A stretch of DNA of 64,000 nucleotides from Bacteroidota bacterium (GCA_023434025.1 JAEYTL010000037.1:1-64000); one strand, 5' to 3'. Shown: positions 42,641 to 52,524, counted from the first letter of the stretch. A program made the numbers and translations. Notes: generated from the sequence alone by a model not told the origin.

Positions 42641-43324
42641 TTATTCCAACACCAGTTTAAACCCAACTCTCGGAATATTTTCAATCCGGATGTTGGGGTC
42701 ATCTTTAAAGATTTTCCGCAAACGGGAAATAAAAACATCCAGGCTTCTTCCCATAAAATAATCATCTGTTCCCCAAAGTTCTGTCAGTATTTTTTCACGT
42801 TTTAAAACGGTGTTTTTGTTGTCCAGAAAAAGTTTCAGCAAGGCAGCCTCCCTTTCGGTCAGGTTGGTAATTTCTTTTCCTTTGGAAATACAGTAATTGG
42901 CCGGGTCAAATTCAAACGAACCAATGGAGTGCGTTAATTTGTTTTTAGAAGGGGTCTTTTGGCTCCGGTTCAGAAAAACTTCAATTTTCAATGTCAGTTC
43001 TTCCATACTGTAGGGTTTGACCAGATAATCATCAGCTCCCAGTTTTAAGCCTTTGATCCGGTCTTCTTTCATGGTTTTGGCCGAAAGAAAAATAATGGGT
43101 ATTTCCTGATTTCGCTTTCTGATCTGCGTGGCTATTTCAAAACCGTCCATGTCAGGAAGCATGACATCTAAAACACATAAATCAAATTCACCGTTGCAAA
43201 ACGCATCAAAACCTTTCTGACCATTGGTGAAATGAACCACTTCATATTGGCTCTCTAAGCTGTCGGCAGTTAAAAAGCCCAGCGTTTCATCATCTTCTAC
43301 ATACAAAATTTTCTTTTTACTCAT
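42641..43324 (-). CDS. OmpR/PhoB-family response regulator (RprY-like)
   Basis: This 227-aa protein starts at MSKKKILYVEDDE. The receiver domain has the acidic pocket EDD, phospho-acceptor Asp53 in CVLDVMLPDMDG and Lys103 in LVKPYS. The C-terminal winged helix has LTEREAALLKLFLDN and SLDVFISRLRKIF. The ATG overlaps the kinase stop in an ATGA arrangement, so the pair is translationally coupled, kinase first. The family is similar to RprY of Bacteroides. Confidence 0.94.
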   Translation of the reverse strand: MSKKKILYVEDDETLGFLTADSLESQYEVVHFTNGQKGFDAFCNGEFDLCVLDVMLPDMDGFEIATQIRKRNQEIPIIFLSAKTMKEDRIKGLKLGADDYLVKPYSMEELTLKIEVFLNRSQKTPSKNKLTHSIGSFEFDPANYCISKGKEITNLTEREAALLKLFLDNKNTVLKREKILTELWGTDDYFMGRSLDVFISRLRKIFKDDPNIRIENIPRVGFKLVLE

Positions 43325-44589
43325 AGAATGTCTTTTTTGGGAATAAACAGCGATACGGTAATACCTTTGGTCGTATTGTTTTTTATTGAAATTTTCCAAT
43401 GATGCAAGTCAATGATTTTTTTGACATAAAACAAACCGATACCAAAGCCTTCAATATCTTTTTTGTTTTCGCGTGGAACGCGGTAAAATTTATCAAAAAC
43501 ATAATCAATGTGCTGCGATGAGATTCCGCTGCCGTTATCTGAAAAAGTTAGGGTTATTCCTTTTTCTGTGACTGAAGATTTAATGACGATCTCCGGGTTA
43601 TCGGGACAGTACTTCACGGCATTATCAACAAGATTGAACAGAATATTGTTAAAATGAAATTCGTCAGCCAGAATTTTTACCGTATCAGCTACTTCAATGG
43701 TTATGTGGCAGTTTTTAGTTGTTTTCAGCAGGGTATTCTCTTTCACCAATTCAAGAGCTTCTTTGAGAGGGATGGTTTTTTTTTCCAGTTCAATCCATTT
43801 GGCATCGCCTTTGGCTACATTCAGAATCCGTTCGATATGGTGGTTTAATTTATGGCTTTGGTTGGTAATGATCTGCATGTATTTGTTCAGTTTAGGGTTG
43901 TTTTTAATTTCTTCCTGCGAAGTGGCATATTGCGAAGCAATTAAAATGGACGAAAGCGGCGTTTTGAATTCATGTGTCATGTTGTTGATGAAATCCGTTT
44001 GTAGCTCAGTGTACTTTTTTTGCTTTAATAAAAGGATGACCGAGTAAACATAGATGATTAAAACCAGAAAAAGAATGGCCGTATAAATCCAGTATTGCCC
44101 GAGTGAGGTAATGAATTTATGTTGCAAACCGGGAAAGCGGATCCCGAAATAATAAATCAGTCCTTCATTTTTTTTAAAGCACTTTTCACATTTTTCCGGT
44201 TTTCCGGTATCGCTGGAAATATAGCTGCCGTAAATCATTTCGTCGGTTGCACAATCGTATATGGCATACTCATAATCGAGATCAAGGTTAACTTTCTGGA
44301 ATTCTGTTTTCAGGTAGTACTCCAGTACTTCGTGTTCAAAAACATCGTCCAGGTTAACTATATAGTAATCATCGGTAATTTTTTTTACCTGATTGGTGAT
44401 GGCCAGTTGCGTTTTATTATCCTTGTAAATCCGTTTAACCACATCCTGCAGGGCAAAATGAATTTTTTCCTGAAAATCTTTTTTCTCAAAAGAATAGGCC
44501 TGGTTCAACATGAGCAACTGCATGATCAAAACACCTGCAATGCAGATAAATCCGGCCAAGATGATACTGTTTAATCGGGTAAACTTCAA
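43321..44589 (-). CDS. sensor histidine kinase (RprX-like)
   Basis: This 422-aa membrane kinase has TM1 at about 9-30, a periplasmic sensor at about 31-165 and TM2 at about 167-188. The HisKA H-box is NMTHEFKTPLSSI (His206), and the HATPase motifs are NILFNLVDNAVKYC and FSDNGSGIS, then FGIGLFYVKKI. The sensor contains Cys113 and a CxxC at 134-137 (KCEKC), which could bind metal or form a disulfide. It is the first gene of a two-gene unit. Confidence 0.94.
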   Translation of the reverse strand: MKFTRLNSIILAGFICIAGVLIMQLLMLNQAYSFEKKDFQEKIHFALQDVVKRIYKDNKTQLAITNQVKKITDDYYIVNLDDVFEHEVLEYYLKTEFQKVNLDLDYEYAIYDCATDEMIYGSYISSDTGKPEKCEKCFKKNEGLIYYFGIRFPGLQHKFITSLGQYWIYTAILFLVLIIYVYSVILLLKQKKYTELQTDFINNMTHEFKTPLSSILIASQYATSQEEIKNNPKLNKYMQIITNQSHKLNHHIERILNVAKGDAKWIELEKKTIPLKEALELVKENTLLKTTKNCHITIEVADTVKILADEFHFNNILFNLVDNAVKYCPDNPEIVIKSSVTEKGITLTFSDNGSGISSQHIDYVFDKFYRVPRENKKDIEGFGIGLFYVKKIIDLHHWKISIKNNTTKGITVSLFIPKKDIL

Positions 44590-44713
44590 TGGATTATTTT
44601 TTATGTTGACAAAACTACTTACAGATCAGTTCAAATTTGAGTCATGTAATGCTGATTAACAACTCGTTAACAAAACTTATATTGTGCTTAACAAATATCT
44701 GATTTCTTGTCAA

Positions 44714-44721
44714 TATATTTG
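44714..44721 (+). promoter_or_regulatory. -7 element of the DUF1573 gene
   Basis: TATATTTG is a perfect -7 consensus 43 bases upstream of the start codon. A -33 TTG at 44682-44684 is too far upstream for normal spacing. Confidence 0.5.
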
Positions 44722-44764
44722 CTATGTTCAAAATGAATATTTAACTAATTAAAAACAATAACGT

Positions 44765-45220
44765 ATGAAATCATTAAAAGTATCTTTGTTAGCCGTTGCG
44801 GCATCTGTATTGTTTTCAGTGGGTGCTACAGCTCAGGAAAAAAAAGCGGAAGTTAAACCGGCAATCACCACCACTCCGGCTGCTCAAAAGCCAACTTCTC
44901 CGGTAACATGGAATGAAGTAGTGTATGATTTTGGTGAAATCAAAAAGGGGACCCCGGTTTCTCATGATTTTTCTTTTACCAACACTACAAAACAAACTGT
45001 TTTAATTACAAATGTAAAGGCATCTTGCGGTTGTACTGCGACAAATTATACAAAAACACCGGTAAAACCAGGTGAAAAAGCAACAGTAACTGCTACGTAT
45101 AATGCTGCAACAGCCGGAAACTTCTCTAAAACAGTTACAGTTTCTTTAAACGAAAATGAAGTGCCAAAAGTACTTACCATCAAAGGAAAAGTTATTGATT
45201 CAGCTCCGGTTAACCAGTAA
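44765..45220 (+). CDS. DUF1573 exported protein
   Basis: This 151-aa protein has a signal peptide (residues 1-23, ending ATAQ), a Pro/Thr-rich linker and one DUF1573 immunoglobulin-like beta-sandwich: YDFGEIKKGTPVSHDFSFTN, then VKASCGCTATNYTKTPVKPGE and GNFSKTVTVSLN. The CGC motif is typical of the family. DUF1573 proteins are abundant in Bacteroidota envelopes and have unknown function. Its own promoter and a strong terminator make it a monocistronic unit. Confidence 0.9.
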   Translation: MKSLKVSLLAVAASVLFSVGATAQEKKAEVKPAITTTPAAQKPTSPVTWNEVVYDFGEIKKGTPVSHDFSFTNTTKQTVLITNVKASCGCTATNYTKTPVKPGEKATVTATYNAATAGNFSKTVTVSLNENEVPKVLTIKGKVIDSAPVNQ

Positions 45221-45244
45221 TATTTTTCTACATAAAAATTCAAA

Positions 45245-45278
45245 AAAACCATCCTGATTTGTCAGGATGGTTTTTTTT
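45245..45278 (+). terminator. rho-independent terminator
   Basis: AAAACCATCCTGA pairs perfectly with TCAGGATGGTTTT over a TTTG loop, followed by a long T-run. The remaining gap up to 45494 shows no supported gene. Confidence 0.93.
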
Positions 45279-45494
45279 CATAACAAATGCCACGTTTGGT
45301 TTCCATACGGGAAGAAATATTTACATTTTAATCGAATCGGTTTGTATTTTCTCTTTTTTGGATTTAAAGATATCTAATCCTTTTAAAAAAGTCTGTATGA
45401 TGAAATCTTTAAGTTGGAGGACTCTGATCAGAACAACAAGCAGGTAGTTTTTTGTGAATGTTTTTATATCTTTATGAGATAAAAATACAAAGCC

Positions 45495-46208
45495 ATGATA
45501 GATAAAATTAAACTCGACAACATTTTGTTTCTGGATATTGAAACCGTTCCGGAAGAAGAGAACTTTAAGCTTCTGGATGAAGAAAAGCAATACCTGTTTG
45601 AAACCAAAACCCAGTATCAACGCAAAGACGAATTTACCCCTGAAGAATTTTATGACCGGGCCGGAATCTGGGCCGAATTTGGTAAAATCATCTGTATTTC
45701 GGTAGGCTACTTTGTGACCAAAGGTGATGTGCGGAATTTCAGGGTAACTTCTTTTTTTGGTGATGAAAAAAAGATACTGAAAGATTTCAGTAACCTGCTC
45801 AACAATCACTTTAACCAGCCCCAACATATTTTGTGCGGTCATAATGCCAAAGAGTTTGATTTTCCGTTTATGGCCAGGCGAATGATTATCAACCAGGTTG
45901 AAATTCCGCCAAAATTAAACCTGTTCGGAAAAAAACCATGGGAAGTCCCGCATTTAGATACCATGGAATTATGGAAGTTTGGCGATTATAAACATTATTC
46001 TTCCATGCGGCTTTTAACCAAAGTACTTCAGATTCCTTCGCCCAAGGATGATATTGACGGCAGCGAAGTAGCGTATGTATATTATGTTGAAAAAAATATT
46101 GACCGGATTATTACATATTGTGAAAAAGACGTGATTGCTGTAGCACAAATTTTACTGCGGTTCAGAAGAGAAGATTTATTGATTGAAGAAGAGATTATCC
46201 ATGTATAA
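45495..46208 (+). CDS. predicted 3'-5' exonuclease, PolB-type DEDDy
   Basis: This 237-aa soluble nuclease has the three DEDDy exonuclease motifs: Exo I LDIETVPEE (Asp, Glu), Exo II CGHNAKEFDFPF (Asp) and Exo III ITYCEKDVIAVAQ (Tyr and Asp). It matches the stand-alone family related to the exonuclease domain of B-family DNA polymerases. It probably acts in DNA repair or nucleic-acid turnover. The substrate is not established. Confidence 0.9.
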   Translation: MIDKIKLDNILFLDIETVPEEENFKLLDEEKQYLFETKTQYQRKDEFTPEEFYDRAGIWAEFGKIICISVGYFVTKGDVRNFRVTSFFGDEKKILKDFSNLLNNHFNQPQHILCGHNAKEFDFPFMARRMIINQVEIPPKLNLFGKKPWEVPHLDTMELWKFGDYKHYSSMRLLTKVLQIPSPKDDIDGSEVAYVYYVEKNIDRIITYCEKDVIAVAQILLRFRREDLLIEEEIIHV

Positions 46209-46232
46209 CAAAGGCTCCGTTAGGAGCCTTTG
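46209..46232. terminator. terminator between convergent exonuclease and subtilase genes
   Basis: CAAAGGCTCC pairs perfectly with GGAGCCTTTG over a GTTA loop. T-rich sequence follows on the plus strand. Confidence 0.8.
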
Positions 46233-46233
46233 T

Positions 46234-49200
46234 TTATTTTTTCAGGATTATTTTTTTGGCGGTTTTTATCTTTTCATTCTGAACGGAAACCATATAAATA
46301 CCGTCTGAGAGATTGCTCAAGTCAAATTCCGCTGCCGATGTATAAAATTGTTTGGATAGCATAATCCGCCCCTGCAAATCGGCCACCTCAATATTCGTTT
46401 CCATTTGTTCAGACCAAGTAACGGTTAACATGCCTTTTGAAGGGTTCGGGTAAATATGAATCTGTAAGTTGTTATTTGTTGCCAAACCGAGGTTATTTTC
46501 AATAGTAACCGGAACAAGTGAATTGGGAATCCAGCCCGAAGAGGCATTCAAAATACTTACCACAAAATGATCAGAGGCTTCTTCGGTCAGTTGGTTGGCA
46601 TAGGTTATTTTATTCAGGTTTACATCTTCTTGCGTAAAGGTGTCACCGGGAGCTAAATCAGCTCCTTCCTTTTTCAGCATACCAAGAGAAGGCGGTTCGA
46701 GCAAGGTGTATTGTTGACTTGAATCGGTCTGTAAAGGTGTAACCGCATTAATTTCTGCAGCTGAAATCAGTTTGATGCTGTTTACTTCTGTTATGATGCC
46801 GTTGTTTTGAAAACTCAGGTTGTTTTCAACAGGAGTTGCGTTGCAAAATGTTAAATGAACCGCATTAACAACTCCCCCGTCATTGTTGTATTTGTCAATG
46901 ACAAAAAGCGTCCATATACCATCAGCCGGTAAACCGTTTAATTCGCTTAAAGGCTGCTTGGGTTTGATGATGCCTGAGATAGCCGGGTTGGAACCGCAGC
47001 TTAAAAGGGTTCCTGAATCGTCAAGTGTGGCAACAATATCATCTTCGCCACCGCAAGGTTCTTCCAGCAATGTAATGGAAGGGCTTCCTATTTCCGGTGG
47101 ACCGATGAGATAAATTGACATATCCTGTACCCAGGTATGTGAAATGTTTACGGTAACATCTAAATCGGCAATCACAATACCTCCTGATACGTTTATCGGA
47201 ATCGTAGCGATTGAATTGGCTGTATTATTAATTACGGCAGCTGAAAAATCGGTGGCGGTAAATTCCAGATTACAATTAAAAATACCGGTCTGAAATCCCG
47301 CTACCGTATATGTTACCGCATGACCACAGCGATTACTTGGTTTTACCCGCCAGTAATAAACCGTTTCACTGTTCAGATCAGTTACATTAACAGCGGTATT
47401 CTGAGTGGTTTCAGACCAAACCACCGTGTTGAATGAAATATCGGTTGCCACTTCCACGGTATAATTTTCTGCATTTATATCTGATTCCCAGGATAGCATG
47501 ACAGCAGTTGCTACATTGGTTTGTCCGTTAATTGGTAAAACCGTAGTGATTAAATCAAAATCTGCACTTAAAATTTTCAGTTCAATAGACCTTGTTTCAG
47601 ATTCGTTGGCACCGGTTGCCACAACTCCAATGGTATAATTTCCGGGTTCCACGGCAGATAAATTGGATAAAAACAAGTCAAAATTCCCATTGCCGTTCAG
47701 GGTTGTCTGGCTGAAATCAGCAATGGCACCTTCCGGAACATTAATCGCTGATAATGTAACATTTCCTATGCCGGTATTCTTAAACGCAAAGGAAAAGGAA
47801 GCCGTTTCATCGGCACATTTTACCTGGTTATAACCCAGCGGTACAAAACCAAACGTTGAATTGATTCCCGAAATAATCAAGGAGTAGTCCTGTTTGTCCG
47901 TTTGAAGTGTTCCTTTGTGTGAAATAAGGATAGTATAATCGCCTCCATTCGCATTATCAATGGTGACTGTTTCAACGGTATCTACAAAATTATCTCCGTT
48001 TCTCAGGGCAAACTGAGTGGCATCTGCCTGTAATCGCCACGGATAGAACGTAGTGGCTCCCTGTGTAATACGGATATCCAAATCGTGTACAACAACCGGT
48101 GTGGGGTCGTTTAATACCCCGTTGTTGGCTATGCCCGGAATGTCTGTCCAGCAAATTGTGGCAACCAAAGGTTGTCCGGCAACAGATTTAACGGTTTTGG
48201 TGTACACTTGATCCTGTGTCAGGCTTTCCTCTGAAAGCCAATTGTTTAACCCGTTGTTTGTGATGGCATTGGCTGCTGCCTTTGCGTTGAGCAATCCCCA
48301 GCCAAAAACAGCATCCGGTCCCGGATTTCCGGCATCATCAGCCGTATGACAGGCCAAACCTTTTAATGTGGCCGATTTCATAAACTTTTGATATAAGTTG
48401 TGATAATGCTGTTGGAGCAACAGTAACGTTCCCATTACATTCGGGCTTGCCATTGAGGTGCCTGATAGAGTGGTGTACTGATCATCTCCGCTACTGTTGG
48501 TAGAATAAACGCCGGTTCCGTTTCCGGTAATGTCGGGCTTAATCCTGAAATCATCCGTTGGTCCTTCACTGCTGGCGGAATTGATGTTCACAGAAACCAG
48601 GTTGCCGTTGCTGTCAATTTCGGCATCCAGACCATTGGCTACAACCAGGTTGTTTTTACCGTTTTTATTTCCTGTAAGTTTGTCAAAACCTGGTGTTGAG
48701 GGGTTTTCATTATTATTGTTTCCATCATTTCCGGCCGCTGTAACCATCAGGTAATAGGGTGAAATATAATGGATCATATCCCACTCAAGGGCATCCTGAG
48801 AATAAGCTCCGGCATACCAGCTCGGTACATTAGTCAGGCGGGTTCCGTAAGAATGATTGGAAAGCAATAAACCATTTTGAATTTCATTTAAAACCTCAGC
48901 CTCATCCAATGTCCAGTCAAACGTTTTAACGGTAGCCTGAAAAGCCATTCCCTTTGCTTCAGCATCAATTCCGGCAGCTCCTACGGTTCCGGTGACGTGT
49001 GTGGCGTGAAAGCTGTTTCCGTTGAGTTCGGTAACACCGTCTCCCACCGTCATTCTTCCTCCAAACTCCTGGTGTGTTATTCTGGCCGGACCGCCATCCC
49101 AAACACCGCCAATCATTCCCTGGCCATTCAGATTTAATCCTGCTCCGCCACCGGTATGCAATTGATTTGCCCGGGTAGAAATTGCGGCGTTGATGTTGTT

Positions 49201-49497
49201 GATAGAGAAGTATTTCGGACTTCCGTCAGGGAATAGCCCCATTAATTCATCGACACTTCCGTCAGTATTTTTTTTAAAAACTTCCCACAGGTTTCTTTGG
49301 GCGGCCAAAAGAGCTTTTTCTTTTTCTGCCTTTTCTTTTTCAGAAAGTACCGCTGCGAGTTGTTTGATTTTTGATAAATCATATTGTGCCAAAAGTTCTT
49401 TTTTCTGCTCTTGCGTCTGACCCGTTGCGGATAACGAAAAAAGCAGCAAAAAAATACGGAGGCAGAACCATTTTTTAGACAGGTAAAAGTTGTTCAT
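46234..49497 (-). CDS. T9SS-secreted S8 subtilisin-like serine protease
   Basis: This 1087-aa secreted protease starts at ATG 49497; the longer frame adds 51 residues ahead of the signal peptide. The order is a signal peptide (ending SATGQ), an S8 catalytic domain, a beta-sandwich/FN3-like stretch and a P-domain-like region. The catalytic residues are Asp134 in GVWDGG, His164 in SFHATHVTG and Ser near 348 in LSGTSMASPN. A type A T9SS sorting domain (IYPNPSKGMLTVTW, then DLSNLSDGIYMVSV and KKIILKK) ends it. It would cross the outer membrane through T9SS and be anchored or released at the surface. Confidence 0.94.
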   Translation of the reverse strand: MNNFYLSKKWFCLRIFLLLFSLSATGQTQEQKKELLAQYDLSKIKQLAAVLSEKEKAEKEKALLAAQRNLWEVFKKNTDGSVDELMGLFPDGSPKYFSINNINAAISTRANQLHTGGGAGLNLNGQGMIGGVWDGGPARITHQEFGGRMTVGDGVTELNGNSFHATHVTGTVGAAGIDAEAKGMAFQATVKTFDWTLDEAEVLNEIQNGLLLSNHSYGTRLTNVPSWYAGAYSQDALEWDMIHYISPYYLMVTAAGNDGNNNNENPSTPGFDKLTGNKNGKNNLVVANGLDAEIDSNGNLVSVNINSASSEGPTDDFRIKPDITGNGTGVYSTNSSGDDQYTTLSGTSMASPNVMGTLLLLQQHYHNLYQKFMKSATLKGLACHTADDAGNPGPDAVFGWGLLNAKAAANAITNNGLNNWLSEESLTQDQVYTKTVKSVAGQPLVATICWTDIPGIANNGVLNDPTPVVVHDLDIRITQGATTFYPWRLQADATQFALRNGDNFVDTVETVTIDNANGGDYTILISHKGTLQTDKQDYSLIISGINSTFGFVPLGYNQVKCADETASFSFAFKNTGIGNVTLSAINVPEGAIADFSQTTLNGNGNFDLFLSNLSAVEPGNYTIGVVATGANESETRSIELKILSADFDLITTVLPINGQTNVATAVMLSWESDINAENYTVEVATDISFNTVVWSETTQNTAVNVTDLNSETVYYWRVKPSNRCGHAVTYTVAGFQTGIFNCNLEFTATDFSAAVINNTANSIATIPINVSGGIVIADLDVTVNISHTWVQDMSIYLIGPPEIGSPSITLLEEPCGGEDDIVATLDDSGTLLSCGSNPAISGIIKPKQPLSELNGLPADGIWTLFVIDKYNNDGGVVNAVHLTFCNATPVENNLSFQNNGIITEVNSIKLISAAEINAVTPLQTDSSQQYTLLEPPSLGMLKKEGADLAPGDTFTQEDVNLNKITYANQLTEEASDHFVVSILNASSGWIPNSLVPVTIENNLGLATNNNLQIHIYPNPSKGMLTVTWSEQMETNIEVADLQGRIMLSKQFYTSAAEFDLSNLSDGIYMVSVQNEKIKTAKKIILKK

Positions 49498-49523
49498 ATG
49501 ATGATTTGGAATTTTAATAGTAT

Positions 49524-49531
49524 CAAAGATA
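49524..49531 (-). promoter_or_regulatory. -7 element of the subtilase gene
   Basis: CAAAGATA on the plus strand reads TATCTTTG on the minus strand, 26 bases before the chosen start. It supports ATG 49497 over the longer frame. Confidence 0.5.
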
Positions 49532-49650
49532 TAAATTATTTGAGAATGACTTACTGTTGACTTCTTCTGTTTAAAATAAGAACGCTTTTTTAAGTACGAA
49601 AAAAATGAAATTTCAGATGTAAATAAAAAAAATCGATTAATTTTAAGCAC

Positions 49651-51339
49651 ATGGAGAAGAAGGCACTTTTATCAGTAAAAAAATTAACGGTTTCTTTTAA
49701 AAAAGAAAAGGAATTTGTACCCGTTGTGCAGGGGCTGGAATATGAATTATATGAAAATGAAATTGTTGGAATTGTGGGGGAGTCCGGTTCCGGAAAGTCG
49801 GTTTCATCGTTGGCTGTAATGGGGTTGCTTCCGCCTAAAATTTCAAAAATTACCGACGGAGCTGTTTTCTTTGAAGAACGAAATATTGCCCATCTCACAG
49901 ACAAGGCCTTCCAGGAAATAAGAGGTAACAAAATCGCCATGGTCTTTCAGGAGCCGATGAGTTCTTTGAATCCGTCGTTAAAATGCGGCTTACAGGTGGC
50001 GGAAATTTTAGAAAGACATACAGCATTGTCTAAGAATGAAATTAAAGCAACGGTCATTTCGTTGTTTGCGAAGGTAAAATTACCGGATCCTGAGGTGCTG
50101 TTTAACAAATATCCGCATCAGATTTCCGGTGGACAAAAACAACGCGTCATGATTGCGATGGCGATTGCCTGTAAACCTAAATTGTTGATTGCTGATGAAC
50201 CCACTACCGCTTTGGATGTAACGGTTCAGAAAGAGATTATTCAGTTGTTAAAAGACCTGCAGGCAGAAACCAAAATGAGTATTCTTTTTATTTCGCATGA
50301 CTTGTCGTTGGTTTCCGAAATTGCCAACCGGGTTTTGGTAATGTATAAAGGTGAAATTGTGGAGCAGGGATTGGCCAAAGCTGTTTTTGAACAACCGCAG
50401 CACAATTATACCAAAGCTTTGATCGCTTCCCGTCCTTCATTGGATTTTCGTTTAAAAAGACTTCCGACCATTCAGGATTTTTTAAAAGAAACAATTAAAA
50501 GTGAGATTGTTTCTGCCGAAGAACGGAAAGAGAATCAGGAAAGGCTATATGCTAAAGCTCCTCTTCTGGAGGTTAAAAATGTGGAAAAGGAATATTTTTC
50601 TGCGGTTGGATTGTTTGGTAAAAAACAATCGTTTAAAGCAGTTGACGGGGTGAGTTTTCAAATTTATGAAGGAGAAACAGTGGGTTTGGTAGGTGAATCC
50701 GGCTGTGGAAAATCTACTTTAGGAAATGCTATTTTACAATTGGATAAGGCTACCGCCGGACAGATTTTCTATAAAGGGAATGATATTACGAAGCTCAATA
50801 AAGCTGAAATCCGAAAGCTTCGGAAAGAAATTCAGCTTATTTTTCAGGATCCCTATTCGTCATTGAATCCGAGAATTCCGGTCGGAAAAGCCATTATGGA
50901 GCCCATGAAGGTACATGGGTTGTATCAAAATGATGTGGAACGAAAAACAAAAACCATTGAACTTCTGGAAAGAGTTGGTTTAGGAGAAGCATTTTTTAAC
51001 CGGTATCCCCATGAGTTTTCAGGGGGTCAGCGTCAACGTATCGGAATTGCCCGTACCATAGCTTTGCAACCAAAGTTGATTGTTTGCGACGAATCGGTTT
51101 CGGCATTGGATATTTCAGTACAGGCTCAGGTGCTGAACCTGTTAAACGAACTCAAAGAGAATTTTGGCTTTACCTATATTTTTATCTCACATGATCTGGC
51201 TGTGGTTAAATATATGAGCGATCAGGTTTTGGTGATGAATAGAGGGAAAATAGAGGAAATGGGTGATGCCGATGCATTATATGCCCATCCTCAAAGCGAT
51301 TATACCAAAAAGCTGATTGCGGCTATCCCGAAGGGATGA
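49651..51339 (+). CDS. double-NBD peptide ABC transporter ATPase (DppD-DppF-like fusion)
   Basis: This 562-aa cytoplasmic protein carries two ABC nucleotide-binding domains. The first has GESGSGKS (about residue 44), ISGGQKQR and LLIADEPTTALD. The second has GESGCGKS (about 350), FSGGQRQR and LIVCDESVSALD. Both have the oligopeptide-type C-terminal extension (HNYTKALI, DYTKKLIAAIP). The fused form resembles YejF/GsiA. No permease or binding-protein genes are adjacent, so the partners must lie elsewhere. Confidence 0.95.
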   Translation: MEKKALLSVKKLTVSFKKEKEFVPVVQGLEYELYENEIVGIVGESGSGKSVSSLAVMGLLPPKISKITDGAVFFEERNIAHLTDKAFQEIRGNKIAMVFQEPMSSLNPSLKCGLQVAEILERHTALSKNEIKATVISLFAKVKLPDPEVLFNKYPHQISGGQKQRVMIAMAIACKPKLLIADEPTTALDVTVQKEIIQLLKDLQAETKMSILFISHDLSLVSEIANRVLVMYKGEIVEQGLAKAVFEQPQHNYTKALIASRPSLDFRLKRLPTIQDFLKETIKSEIVSAEERKENQERLYAKAPLLEVKNVEKEYFSAVGLFGKKQSFKAVDGVSFQIYEGETVGLVGESGCGKSTLGNAILQLDKATAGQIFYKGNDITKLNKAEIRKLRKEIQLIFQDPYSSLNPRIPVGKAIMEPMKVHGLYQNDVERKTKTIELLERVGLGEAFFNRYPHEFSGGQRQRIGIARTIALQPKLIVCDESVSALDISVQAQVLNLLNELKENFGFTYIFISHDLAVVKYMSDQVLVMNRGKIEEMGDADALYAHPQSDYTKKLIAAIPKG

Positions 51340-51341
51340 TT

Positions 51342-52514
51342 TTACCGGAACAGAAGCGGTACAAATTCCGTAAGATAATCCCGCCAGTTTGACCAAGTGT
51401 GTCCTCCTTCAGACTCTTTATAGGTATAATCAAAATTTATCGTATCCAACAACTTTCTGAATTCAGTGGCATTTTGGTATAAAAAATCGGTTTTACCGAT
51501 GGCTTTCCAATACAAGGCATAACCATTTTCTTTTTGAACTTTCAGCTTTTGCCCAATAGTTTGATACAGCTCACTGTCGGCTTCTTTCGGCTGAAAAAGA
51601 GCAGAGGAAAAAACGCCCATATAGTCAAAGGTTCTGGGGTAATTAGCGGCAATAATAATGGTCTGAAAACCGCCCATAGACAATCCGGCAAGGGCACGGG
51701 ATTTTCTGTCTTTATTTACCCGGTATTCCGATTCAATAAACCGGATAACATCGCCGAACGCTTTTTCGGTTTGGCCGGAAAACATATCCGGTTGAATAAA
51801 TACGGGTGGATAAAACCCTTCTTTTGACTCTCCCGGAGCTGCGGATTGGCTTGCGTTTCCGTTGGGCATGACCACGAGCATGGGTTTTGCTTTCCCCTGT
51901 GCGATCAGATTGTCTAATATCTGGGCGGTTCTGCCCAGGGTTAGCCATGCTTCTTCATCACCACCGGCACCATGTAAAAGGTAAAGAACGGGATAGTTTT
52001 CTTTGCTTTTTTCATACCCGGCAGGGGTATAAACGGTTAAACGGCGGTTGGCTTTTAAGGTAGGTGATTCATACCATCGTCGGGCAACGGTTCCGTGTGG
52101 CACATCATTTACCTTATACAAATCGGCTTTTCCGCCGGTAATCATAAAAATGTTTACAACGGAGGAAACATCTCTGCTATAGTAAACATTATTCGGGTCA
52201 TTCACGATTAACCCGTCTGCCACAAATTTATAGCTGTATAATTCCGGTTGAAGGACAGAAGCCGTAAAAGCCCAAACACCTTTTTCATTCTTTTTCATTT
52301 CGGCTTTTCCCTCCGAAAAACCCAGTTGAAGGAGGAAATCACCTTCTAACCAGACTCTTTTTGCATTTGGGGCATCTAACCGGAATGTAACGGTGTTGTC
52401 TTTATGAATGTCAGGGGAAACAATTTTTTTCTGACCTGAAAAATCTACATTTTCCTGAGCAAACAGCATAGTAAAGCTAAATGAAAGAAGAAATGAACAG
52501 ACGAACTTTTTCAT
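51342..52514 (-). CDS. exported CE1-like esterase with N-terminal E-set domain
   Basis: This 390-aa protein has a signal peptide (ending LFAQ) and a CBM48/E-set-like domain (about 40-125: VTFRLDAPNAKRVWLEG). An esterase-D/feruloyl-esterase alpha/beta hydrolase follows: YPVLYLLHGAGGDEEAW, nucleophile Ser near residue 279 in AGLSMGG, and His in GGHTWSNWRDYL. Such enzymes remove acyl groups from plant or microbial polysaccharides or act on siderophore esters. No polysaccharide-utilisation genes adjoin it. It ends 3 bases from the convergent ABC gene. Confidence 0.9.
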   Translation of the reverse strand: MKKFVCSFLLSFSFTMLFAQENVDFSGQKKIVSPDIHKDNTVTFRLDAPNAKRVWLEGDFLLQLGFSEGKAEMKKNEKGVWAFTASVLQPELYSYKFVADGLIVNDPNNVYYSRDVSSVVNIFMITGGKADLYKVNDVPHGTVARRWYESPTLKANRRLTVYTPAGYEKSKENYPVLYLLHGAGGDEEAWLTLGRTAQILDNLIAQGKAKPMLVVMPNGNASQSAAPGESKEGFYPPVFIQPDMFSGQTEKAFGDVIRFIESEYRVNKDRKSRALAGLSMGGFQTIIIAANYPRTFDYMGVFSSALFQPKEADSELYQTIGQKLKVQKENGYALYWKAIGKTDFLYQNATEFRKLLDTINFDYTYKESEGGHTWSNWRDYLTEFVPLLFR

Positions 52515-52524
52515 GTTTTTTAGA

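Noticed and set aside
45321..45440. Minus-strand reading frame before the exonuclease gene with protein-like ending (LKDFIIQTFLKGLDIFKSKK).
   Set aside because: It is open only because it continues antisense into the exonuclease gene, has no plausible start or ribosome-binding site in the gap, and no recognised family. It could be the tail of a decayed gene but cannot be supported.
46883..47113. Plus-strand frames opposite the T9SS subtilase (also at 48530 and 49190).
   Set aside because: All are antisense to a full-length protease with intact motifs and show no family features.
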